Assembly (NCBI RefSeq): GCF_023228165.1
Contig: NZ_JALOBS010000031.1
Span: forward strand, 1-62,439
Length of the DNA: 62,439 nucleotides
Origin: Methylomonas sp.
Lineage (GTDB): Bacteria > Pseudomonadota > Gammaproteobacteria > Methylococcales > Methylomonadaceae
Direction of reading: 5' to 3'
The notes below the pieces were generated by a model. That model searched no databases. It had not been told where the DNA came from and worked only from the letters and a program-made list of their open reading frames with translations. The position numbers and the translations under genes were made by a program. Numbering within the stretch: position 1 is the stretch's first letter; each line of letters begins with the position of its first letter. Shown in pieces: positions 8,090-16,198 of this stretch.

Positions 8090-10129
8090 ATGCAAAACGA
8101 TAACAACCTAAAGTCCGCGACCAATTCACTCAGCCTTTTTTTACTAGGCACATTACTGGCCTTAACCTTAGCCGACGGTGCGGCGGCAGAGCAAGCCTCC
8201 CCGGATATTGGCGACATATCCATCAACGAGCTGATGCAGATGGAAGTCTCTTCCGCATCCAGAAAATCAGAATCATTATCGGACACCGCCGCGGCCGCCT
8301 TCATTATTAGTCAGGACGATATCCGCCGATCCGGAGCTACCAGCATTCCCGAAGCCTTAAGACTGGCACCCGGTATTGAAGTAGCCCAAATCAACGCCAA
8401 TAGCTGGGCAATCACATCGCGCGGCTTCAACGGCAGGTACGCCAATAAATTATTGGTGCTGATGGATGGCCGCACCGTGTATACGCCGCTATTCTCAGGC
8501 GTGTTCTGGAATTTACAGGACACCCTGATGGAAGATATCGAACGCATCGAAGTCATCCGCGGGCCCGGTGCGGTAATGTGGGGCGCCAATGCCGTAAATG
8601 GTGTCATCAATATCATTACCAAAAAAGCCAAGGATACCCAAGGCGACTTGTTCGTCGCCGGCGGCGGCAATCAGGAACAAGGCTTTGCCGGCTACCGGCA
8701 CGGCGGCCAGATCGGCAACGACGGCAATTACCGGGTCTATGCCAAAACCTTCGAACGGGAGGCTTTTGTCACCCCCAGCGGCCAGAGGCAACATGACGAC
8801 TGGCGCTCGGTGCAAGGCGGGTTTCGAGTCGATGACAGGATTTCCAGCAATCACCGTTTTACCGTGCAAGGCGATGTATACCGTAAAAAAGTGGGTAATA
8901 CCGTACAACCGCTAACGATCTCGGCGCCATTCAACACTGCTTTTAACGTGGACGACCAGGCCGATGGCGCCAACTTGATATCGCGCTGGGCGGGTAGTCT
9001 CAGCGACGGCTCGGAATTTGTGTTGCAGGGCTATTACGACCGGGTCGATTTCACCGCCCAAGCCTTGTCCGACAGCCAGGACATGTTCGACATCGATTTT
9101 CAACACCGCCTGCATCCCGACCCCAGTCACGACTTAATGTGGGGGGTGAATTATCGCTTCATCCACAGCACGACCGTCAACAGCTCCGCTATCGCCTTTA
9201 CGCCGAACAGTTTGGGATATCACCAGGGCGGCGCCTTTGTGCAGGACGATATCACCCTGATCGATCATACCTTGCGGCTAACCTTGGGCAGCAAGATCGA
9301 GGAAAGCCATTTCGGCCATACCCAGGTACAGCCCAATGCCAGATTATTATGGACGCCAAATAGTACCCATTCGGTATGGGCCTCGGTGTCCAGGGCCTCG
9401 CGAATTCCATCGCGCGGCGAGGCGCAATCCAGCATTGCATTGGGAACAGCTAACACAGCTCTGCTACCTGTTCCCATTCAGATCATGGCTTTACCTAATC
9501 CAAACTTGAAGGCGGAAAAAGTCTTCAGCGCGGAAATCGGATATCGCACGCAATGGAGCGAGCGGTTTTCAACCGATGTGACCGCGTTCAGCAATCATTA
9601 CACCGATCTCATCCTACTCAGCAGAGGCGACCTTTCTATACAGACAGCCCCTACCTTTTCGGTAACCCAACCCTTGATGTGGACCAATCTCACTCGAGAG
9701 ATTACCACCCGAGGCATCGAAGTGTCCGCCGATTGGAATGTACTCGACTGGATGCGCTTTACCGGCAACTACAGCCACTTGAAAATCGAAAAGCCCTACG
9801 ACCCCAACAATCCGGATCTGGCCGGGCTAAGCCCAAGGCATCGCGGCATGTTGCGTTGGCAGGTCGACGTGAATGCACAAACCCACCTGGATATGACCAT
9901 GCGCCACGTCGGTCGCTTGAATGCCGTCAATCAAAGCGTACCCGCCTATACCACTTTCGATGCCCGGCTCGCCTACGAACCGATCGCGGGTATGGAATGG
10001 TCCCTGGTCGCGCAAAATATATTCGCCCCTCGGCATCTGGAGTTTAGAGACTCCGCCGCCGTCTCGCTAACCGACTTTACAACCGAAGTACCCCGTTCTA
10101 TTTACGGCAAATTCAGTTGGAGTTTTTGA
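8090..10129 (+). CDS. TonB-dependent outer-membrane receptor
   Basis: The 679-residue protein has a signal peptide ending about AAA-EQ (residues 34-36), then a plug domain (about 65-180) containing SIPEALRLAPGIEV, SRGFNG, RVYTPLFSGV-type sequence and VIRGPGAVMWGANAVNGVINIITK. A beta-barrel follows and ends in the terminal aromatic residue of outer-membrane proteins (FSWSF). No secretin/STN signalling domain precedes the plug, so it is a transporter rather than a transducer. The mature N-terminus INELMQMEV is of the type seen in receptors encoded near YfiR-like proteins and sensor kinases, as here. The ligand is unknown. A CrtC/AttH-like gene follows after 25 bases. Confidence 0.92.
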   Translation: MQNDNNLKSATNSLSLFLLGTLLALTLADGAAAEQASPDIGDISINELMQMEVSSASRKSESLSDTAAAAFIISQDDIRRSGATSIPEALRLAPGIEVAQINANSWAITSRGFNGRYANKLLVLMDGRTVYTPLFSGVFWNLQDTLMEDIERIEVIRGPGAVMWGANAVNGVINIITKKAKDTQGDLFVAGGGNQEQGFAGYRHGGQIGNDGNYRVYAKTFEREAFVTPSGQRQHDDWRSVQGGFRVDDRISSNHRFTVQGDVYRKKVGNTVQPLTISAPFNTAFNVDDQADGANLISRWAGSLSDGSEFVLQGYYDRVDFTAQALSDSQDMFDIDFQHRLHPDPSHDLMWGVNYRFIHSTTVNSSAIAFTPNSLGYHQGGAFVQDDITLIDHTLRLTLGSKIEESHFGHTQVQPNARLLWTPNSTHSVWASVSRASRIPSRGEAQSSIALGTANTALLPVPIQIMALPNPNLKAEKVFSAEIGYRTQWSERFSTDVTAFSNHYTDLILLSRGDLSIQTAPTFSVTQPLMWTNLTREITTRGIEVSADWNVLDWMRFTGNYSHLKIEKPYDPNNPDLAGLSPRHRGMLRWQVDVNAQTHLDMTMRHVGRLNAVNQSVPAYTTFDARLAYEPIAGMEWSLVAQNIFAPRHLEFRDSAAVSLTDFTTEVPRSIYGKFSWSF

Positions 10130-10154
10130 TTTTTTCACTCACTAGAGAATACCT

Positions 10155-11249
10155 ATGCTAAGCAAACTCTGGAAGAAACTACCTTGGATCCTTGTCGGAC
10201 TTATACTGCTGATTAGTCTGCTGGAGCCGGCATTACTGCCTTGGCTACTGTTGGCCGCAGTCGTGGTCGCTTGTTTGTTTATGCCAAAACGAGGCTTGAT
10301 CGGCCCGGTTGAACTGCCCGCCGACGATGCCTTTTTGCCGACCGAGCAAGTTCAGTGGTGGTATTGGACCGGGCACTTGCAAAGCGAGGATGGACGCCGC
10401 TTCGGCTTTGAGGTGGTATTTTTCACCTTCGACAGCTTTCTGATCATGCGCGACCAACTGGTACAAGCCGCCATTACCGACGTGGAGGGCAACCGATTTG
10501 AATTCGCGGAGTATGTCAAGTTTCACCTGCCGACTCGCGGCAAAAACGGTTTTAACCTCGATTCGGGCAACGGCAATCGTATCACCGCTGTCGGCGGCGA
10601 CGGCCATGATCGTTTACACGCTGCGGTGGGCGAATACATACTGGATATCGAATTACAGGCCACTCAACCGCCGGCCTTGCACTACGGCGGCGGTCCACAC
10701 CCCTACCGTTTCGGCGGTTACACCTACTATTATTCACGGCCGAAGATGGAGACTAGCGGCACCTTGACGGTAGCCGGCGAAACGCTGAAAGTGAGCGGCA
10801 ACAGCTGGTTCGACCGCCAGTACGGCGAGCTGTACCAAGCCATTCAGCAAGGTTGGCAATGGTTTGCCATTGAATTGGCAGACAATCGGCAAATTATGCT
10901 GTTCGACTTTAAAGGCAACGATTCCGAGGTGGAAAAATCAGGATCGATCACGGATGCGGAAGGCCGTACCGTAACCCTGGCCGCCGCCGAATTTCAGGTG
11001 TCCGTATTGGACCAATGGATCAGTCCTAACACCGGCTGCAGCTATCCTTCCGGTTGGGAACTTGAAATTCGCGGCGAAAAATTCACCGTGCAACCCTTGC
11101 TGAAGGACCAGGAATTACATGCCAAACACAGCTTCTGGATTGGCCCGGTCTATTGGGAAGGTGCCTGCAGCGTTGCGGGTGCCGTCGACGGTCAAGCGTA
11201 TGTGGAACTCAACGGTTATTGTCGCTGTCCGCCCCGGAGCGGCATATAA
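10155..11249 (+). CDS. CrtC/AttH-family lipocalin-like protein
   Basis: This 364-residue protein starts with one or two membrane segments (about 9-45) and then has the fold of the carotenoid 1,2-hydratase (CrtC) and AttH family. Signs are VQWWYWTGHL near residue 70, FGFEVVFFTFD, a central RPKMETSGTL and the NSWFDRQYGE motif near 215. Family members hydrate carotenoids or act as predicted secreted hydrolases; neither role can be assigned here. C30 carotenoid genes do occur near the right end of the window, but far away. It follows the TonB receptor closely and is probably co-transcribed. The last residues (CRCPPRSGI) look unlike the usual family end, so a late frameshift is possible but cannot be judged. 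Confidence 0.75.
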   Translation: MLSKLWKKLPWILVGLILLISLLEPALLPWLLLAAVVVACLFMPKRGLIGPVELPADDAFLPTEQVQWWYWTGHLQSEDGRRFGFEVVFFTFDSFLIMRDQLVQAAITDVEGNRFEFAEYVKFHLPTRGKNGFNLDSGNGNRITAVGGDGHDRLHAAVGEYILDIELQATQPPALHYGGGPHPYRFGGYTYYYSRPKMETSGTLTVAGETLKVSGNSWFDRQYGELYQAIQQGWQWFAIELADNRQIMLFDFKGNDSEVEKSGSITDAEGRTVTLAAAEFQVSVLDQWISPNTGCSYPSGWELEIRGEKFTVQPLLKDQELHAKHSFWIGPVYWEGACSVAGAVDGQAYVELNGYCRCPPRSGI

Positions 11250-11326
11250 CAACGGCTTGCCCGCATATATGCCGGTCAACTATGGAGTAAATTGCTGCCG
11301 TGCCGCGACAGTTATAGCTTAAGAAG

Positions 11327-11356
11327 ATGCCGTACCACTCGACTGATGTACGGCAT
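11327..11356 (+). terminator. Hairpin downstream of CrtC-like gene
   Basis: ATGCCGTAC (11327-11335) and GTACGGCAT (11348-11356) form a perfect 9-bp stem around a 12-base loop, 78 bases past the stop codon. No T-run follows, so termination efficiency is doubtful. The rest of the 248-base gap to the next gene shows only an AT-rich stretch near 11400-11455 that may hold a promoter. Confidence 0.4.
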
Positions 11357-11497
11357 ACTGCGTCAATTGAACCGATAACGAATCCGCACCGTAATTTTAA
11401 AACAACCGAGCAAAACACTCGTGTTATATGTAAGATTTGTGTAAGTATTTAAGCCTGATCGCCATTACCACTTGATCGTTACCCAACCCGAAAACGC

Positions 11498-12139
11498 ATG
11501 ATGCCTTCCGATAAATGTAAAGGATTTCAAAATTGCTTGGACAAGATTCGGCTGGGTCCCCGTGCGCGTTTTGCAAGAATATTAACTTCAATAGCAGCTG
11601 AGCAAGGCCGTTGGCTGACCAGAGCCATCCTGGCTTTATCGTTGTTGGGCGTCTGCCAGCCCCAATGGGCCGACGGCCTTTCCGAAAAGCAAATCAAAGC
11701 GGCTTATTTGTACAATTTTGCCAAATTCGTGGAATGGCCCGCCGATATGCTGTCACCCAACGCTGAAATTTTACTGTGCATTGTCGGGAATAACGCACTG
11801 GATGGCGCACTGGATGGGCTGAATGGGCGTAATGTCGGCGAACACCCATTACGCGTAGAGCAAAAAAACTATGCCGATCTATCCGTCGCCGGGTGCCACC
11901 TGTTATACATCGGCGACTCGGAACAAGCCCATTTCCTGGTTATACTCACAGCCTTAGGAAACGCGCCGACGCTAACCCTATCCGACATTGACGATTTTGC
12001 GGAAAAAGGCGGCGGTATCGGCCTGCTATTCCGCGATAACAAGGTAGTGTTCGAAGTCAATCTGGAATCGATTCGCAAAGCAGGTCTGCACCTGCCGAGT
12101 CAGTTATTGAATATCGCAAGCTATGTTTACGGGAGATAG
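11498..12139 (+). CDS. YfiR-like periplasmic protein (DUF4154)
   Basis: The 213-residue protein belongs to the YfiR family. The family core starts at about residue 60 with EKQIKAAYLYNFAKFVEWP and ends with LPSQLLNIASYVYG. In Pseudomonas YfiR is a periplasmic redox-sensitive repressor of the diguanylate cyclase YfiN; in other clusters such proteins partner histidine kinases. A signal peptide (about residues 38-60, ILALSLLGVCQPQWA) is preceded by about 37 residues that are unusually long for a leader, so the true start may be internal, but no good internal ATG/GTG is apparent. The sensor kinase gene follows immediately. A periplasmic input to that kinase is the reasonable reading. Confidence 0.85.
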   Translation: MMPSDKCKGFQNCLDKIRLGPRARFARILTSIAAEQGRWLTRAILALSLLGVCQPQWADGLSEKQIKAAYLYNFAKFVEWPADMLSPNAEILLCIVGNNALDGALDGLNGRNVGEHPLRVEQKNYADLSVAGCHLLYIGDSEQAHFLVILTALGNAPTLTLSDIDDFAEKGGGIGLLFRDNKVVFEVNLESIRKAGLHLPSQLLNIASYVYGR

Positions 12140-12143
12140 TTCA

Positions 12144-15100
12144 GTGCGTGCCTTATCCGGTTTTTCCAATTGGTCGCTGCGCCGAAAACTGGTTTCCATC
12201 ATCATGTTGAGCTGTGCGGTCTGTCTACTGGTCAGCCTATCGGTGATGGTAGCCAGTTCCGCTTTCAAGCATTACCGAAATGCATTACATGAGTTGTCGA
12301 GTTTGGCCGATGTATTAGCGGAAAACGGCCAGGCCGCGCTGGCTTTTTCCGATCACGCCGAAGCCCAGCGACTATTGGATAGTATGAAGGAACATCCGGA
12401 AATCGTCGCCAGCTGGATGGTCACTCCCGACGGCACGGCACTGTCTTCCTGGAGCAGAGGCGGCATAGCCCGCGTCATGCCGGATGACTTCCAGCAGCCG
12501 GCTCGAGAGCTACGCACGGACTTTTGGAGCCGGCGCGCCGAACTTTTTACCCCGGTGATTAAAAATACCCAGCTGATCGGTTACGTGTTGCTGCAAGCCG
12601 ATTTCACCGAACAATGGAACGACCAACTCACCGGTTTGGGCAAAGGTTTGGGTGCCGCCGGATTGGCGCTAATCTTGGTCTATTTACTGGCAAACCGCCT
12701 GCAACGTTTGATCTCCCGCCCAATAGAGGAACTGGCCGCGGCCGCCCGCAGCATAGGCGACCAAAAAAATTACGGGCTGCGCGTCCGGCCGCGCGGCCAC
12801 GATGAAATCGGCGATCTGGTGCGGGCCTTCAATGCCATGCTGGAAGAAATCCAACTTCGCGATAAAAACCTGACCGAACATCGCGACCGCCTGGAAATTG
12901 AAGTCGCGCAACGCACCGCCGAATACTTGCAGGCCAAGGATGAAGCAGAAGCGGCTTCTCGCTCCAAAGGTTTGTTCCTGGCCAATATGAGCCATGAAAT
13001 CCGCACACCAATGAATGCTATCGTTGGTCTGTCCGATCTGGCTCTGAATGCCACACCCCCACCCAAGCTACTGGATTATTTACAAAAAATCCATACTTCC
13101 TCGATGGCATTAATGGCGATTACCAACGATATTCTCGACTATTCCAAAATCGAAGCCGGGCGGATGGAATTGATGAGCGAAGCCTTCAATCTTGAAGAAA
13201 TGCTGGAAAACGTATTGAACCTCTTCATAGTGCGCGCCGAGGAGAAAGGCCTGGAGATCGTACTGGAACTCGACCACACCATACCTCCGCGCTTAAGCGG
13301 CGATGCGCTACGCCTCGGCCAAGTGTTGAATAACCTGGTCGGCAATGCGGTTAAATTCACCGATACCGGCGAAATTCATATCAAGGTCACACAAGTCGCC
13401 ACCGCGCACGGTTATGCCACATTAAAATTTTCGGTGCGCGACAGCGGTATCGGCATGACCAGCGAGCAACTAAACAATTTGTTTCAAGCCTTTACCCAGG
13501 CGGACAGCTCGATTACCCGCCGTTTCGGTGGCACTGGCCTAGGCTTGGCCATTAGTAAAAACCTGATCGAAATGATGGGTGGGGAATTGACCGTAGAAAG
13601 CCAGAGTGATAAGGGTAGCGTGTTTGAATTTACCCTGATTCTGCCCTTGCCGGAACAGCAGAACGCCAGCCAAACGCCCAGCCACCTGCACAGCATGCGG
13701 GTATTGATCGTCGACGACCTGGACATTTCACGGAAGATTTTAAGGGACATCATGCAGGCTTGGGGATTTCAAGTTGTAGAGGCCGCCACCGGCACGGAAG
13801 CCCTGTCGCAATTAAAATCGGCCAACGATGCCGACCGGGATTTCGAACTGGTCTTGCTGGACTGGAAAATGCCCGGCTTGGATGGTGTCGAGGTGACTCG
13901 AACCATCAAGGACATGGTGCGTAAGGCGGAAATTCGCCATGCGCCGGTGATTATCATGGTCACTGCGTTCAGCCGGGAAAAATTATTGACTGCCGCCGGC
14001 GATACGAAACCGGACGATATTCTGGTCAAACCGGTCATGCCATCCGTTTTGTTAAACACCTTGACGCGTTTACAAGGCGGCGAAAGCTTTCTTGTTGCGG
14101 AACAAGACCGGCCACCACTGGCCACCATGGCGGCCGGCATACGCGGCGCGCGCATACTGCTGGTGGAAGACAATGAAATCAATCAGCTTGTAGCCCGCGA
14201 ATATTTGGAAAGCGCCGGCCTAATCGTTACCGTGGCCAATAACGGCCGGGAAGGCGTAGAAGCCATCCGCCAATCAAAATTCGATGCCGTGTTGATGGAT
14301 TTGCAAATGCCCGAGATGGATGGCATAGAGGCCACCCGCATCATTCGCCAGGAGAAACGCTTCGCCGATTTGCCCATCATAGCCATGACTGCCGCGGTAC
14401 AGAACCGGGAGCGTAACGACTGCTATTCCGCCGGCATGTCCGATCATCTGGGTAAGCCCGTGCTACCACAGACCTTAATCGAGGTGCTGATTCGTTGCAT
14501 CAAACCTCACTCTATCCCTCGGCAGCCCCAGCACTCCACGCCTGCCGATATCGCGAGTTCCGCTCTCCCGTTCGACCTCCCTGGCTTCGACCTGGCGTAT
14601 GTCGACAAAACCATAGGCCAGGACGGCGCTAAACTTAAACGCTTGCTGGACGGCTTTTGCGAAAAATTCGCCGACTCAGCGGATCACATTCGGCGATTCA
14701 TCGAGACGGCAGACAGTAAACAGGCCGCCGAATGCTTACATGACCTTAAAGGGGCTGCCGGCGTTATCGGCGCGACAGACCTAAGCCAGGCGGCTGCCCA
14801 GCTTGAAGATCAACTCACCGGCAATACGCTTGCCGATATCAGCACCGAGAATCTGGCTCGTACCCTGGAGGCTTTACTACAAACCGCCTCCCGCTTCGGT
14901 ACCCCGGAAATTCCAGCCGAGCCTGAAGACGAAGCCGACTGGTCCGCCGCAGACAAACTCGCTAAACAATTGCGAATTTTGTTGGATGGCTGCGACTTCG
15001 TGCCGCAGGAACTGATAGTATTACTCAAAGAGGCGCTACCCGGACAACATTTTCAGCAACAACTGCTCAAACTTGAAAAACAGATTAATACTATAGATTA

Positions 15101-15173
15101 CCGGCAAGCGGAAAAAACCTTAGCTAAAATGGAAGTCATCGTAACGCATCATTTACAGAAAGGAACGGCATGA
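12144..15173 (+). CDS. Hybrid sensor histidine kinase (HAMP-HK-REC-REC-HPt)
   Basis: About 1009 residues. Two membrane helices (about 17-40 and 170-190, counted from the GTG) flank a periplasmic CHASE8-like region, followed by HAMP, HisKA with His in NMSHEIRTPMN, HATPase (N-box NNLVGNAVKF, DSGIGM, GGTGLGLAI), two receiver domains (LLDWKMPG and LMDLQMPEMDG with phosphorylatable Asp) and an HPt domain (LHDLKGAAG). I chose GTG at 12144 because GGGAG lies eight bases before it; ATG at 12123 would overlap yfiR by 17 bases. The stop overlaps the next gene by four bases. The layout predicts a phosphorelay ending on the REC-GGDEF protein, with the YfiR-like protein as periplasmic partner. Confidence 0.92.
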   Translation: MRALSGFSNWSLRRKLVSIIMLSCAVCLLVSLSVMVASSAFKHYRNALHELSSLADVLAENGQAALAFSDHAEAQRLLDSMKEHPEIVASWMVTPDGTALSSWSRGGIARVMPDDFQQPARELRTDFWSRRAELFTPVIKNTQLIGYVLLQADFTEQWNDQLTGLGKGLGAAGLALILVYLLANRLQRLISRPIEELAAAARSIGDQKNYGLRVRPRGHDEIGDLVRAFNAMLEEIQLRDKNLTEHRDRLEIEVAQRTAEYLQAKDEAEAASRSKGLFLANMSHEIRTPMNAIVGLSDLALNATPPPKLLDYLQKIHTSSMALMAITNDILDYSKIEAGRMELMSEAFNLEEMLENVLNLFIVRAEEKGLEIVLELDHTIPPRLSGDALRLGQVLNNLVGNAVKFTDTGEIHIKVTQVATAHGYATLKFSVRDSGIGMTSEQLNNLFQAFTQADSSITRRFGGTGLGLAISKNLIEMMGGELTVESQSDKGSVFEFTLILPLPEQQNASQTPSHLHSMRVLIVDDLDISRKILRDIMQAWGFQVVEAATGTEALSQLKSANDADRDFELVLLDWKMPGLDGVEVTRTIKDMVRKAEIRHAPVIIMVTAFSREKLLTAAGDTKPDDILVKPVMPSVLLNTLTRLQGGESFLVAEQDRPPLATMAAGIRGARILLVEDNEINQLVAREYLESAGLIVTVANNGREGVEAIRQSKFDAVLMDLQMPEMDGIEATRIIRQEKRFADLPIIAMTAAVQNRERNDCYSAGMSDHLGKPVLPQTLIEVLIRCIKPHSIPRQPQHSTPADIASSALPFDLPGFDLAYVDKTIGQDGAKLKRLLDGFCEKFADSADHIRRFIETADSKQAAECLHDLKGAAGVIGATDLSQAAAQLEDQLTGNTLADISTENLARTLEALLQTASRFGTPEIPAEPEDEADWSAADKLAKQLRILLDGCDFVPQELIVLLKEALPGQHFQQQLLKLEKQINTIDYRQAEKTLAKMEVIVTHHLQKGTA

Positions 15174-16090
15174 CTTGCGAACCAATCAAGCCCTTGATTC
15201 TGATAGTTGACGACACTCCCACCAACATTCAAATATTGGCGGAAAATCTCATAAAAGACTATCGGATCAAAGTTGCCGCCAGCGGCGAAGCCGCGCTGCA
15301 AATTCTTGCTCAGCAAGGCCTGCCCGATCTGATTTTGCTGGACGTGATGATGCCGGACATAGACGGTTACGAAGTATGCCGCCGGCTAAAAAATAACCCG
15401 CAAACCAGCTCCATCCCCATCATATTCGTGACCGCATTAAACGAAGTCGCCAACGAAGAATTCGGCCTCAACCTCGGTGCGATGGATTACATCGCCAAAC
15501 CCTTCTATCTGCCTGTCGTCAAGGCCAGAATACGCAATCATGTCCGCCTCAAGCAGATGACAGACATGCTGGAATCCATGGCCTGGATAGACGGGCTGAC
15601 CGGCATCCCCAACCGGCGCCGCTTCGACCAAATGCTGGAAGTCGAATGGAAACGCGCCCAACGTAATCTTTTGCCGCTGGCCGTCATCATGGTGGATATC
15701 GACCATTTTAAAGCTTATAACGACTGCCACGGGCATGGCGAAGGCGATGTTTGTCTGAAACAGGTGGCCGCGATGTTTGCGGCCACCGTGAACAGGCCGG
15801 GCGATTTAGTTGCCCGCTACGGCGGCGAAGAATTTGTGATACTGATGCCGGAAACCGACACCGAAGGCGCCCAACAGCTTGCCGATCATTTACGCCACCG
15901 CATCGAATCGATGCGAATTCCCCACACCGATTCCGGCTCTTCAAGCTGGGTGACTATCAGTCTGGGTTACGCCGCCTTGATTCCCCAACCGGACCAAGTC
16001 TCCTCCGTATTGCTGGACGAGGCCGATAATATGCTTTATCAGGCCAAAAATTTAGGCCGTAATCGTGTCGTTGGCTATTGTCTAGGGTAA
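15170..16090 (+). CDS. Response regulator diguanylate cyclase (REC-GGDEF)
   Basis: The 306-residue protein has an N-terminal receiver (about 8-125; phosphorylation Asp in LILLDVMMPDIDG) and a GGDEF domain (about 140-305). The active-site signature is GGEEF, preceded five residues upstream by RPGD, an RxxD inhibitory site for product feedback. It should make cyclic di-GMP when phosphorylated. Its ATG overlaps the kinase stop in ATGA, showing translational coupling. It is a close architectural match of the protein at 41176-42123. No SD is needed beyond AAAGGAACGGC just upstream. Confidence 0.95.
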   Translation: MTCEPIKPLILIVDDTPTNIQILAENLIKDYRIKVAASGEAALQILAQQGLPDLILLDVMMPDIDGYEVCRRLKNNPQTSSIPIIFVTALNEVANEEFGLNLGAMDYIAKPFYLPVVKARIRNHVRLKQMTDMLESMAWIDGLTGIPNRRRFDQMLEVEWKRAQRNLLPLAVIMVDIDHFKAYNDCHGHGEGDVCLKQVAAMFAATVNRPGDLVARYGGEEFVILMPETDTEGAQQLADHLRHRIESMRIPHTDSGSSSWVTISLGYAALIPQPDQVSSVLLDEADNMLYQAKNLGRNRVVGYCLG

Positions 16091-16198
16091 AAACCCGTGG
16101 GTCGACTCGACCTGACTGTCCACAAGCAGTCCGCCCCTCAAACCAGTTCACATTAATGTGCTGCCCATTTCAGGTTTATTTCCCCTTGTATTTCCAGC

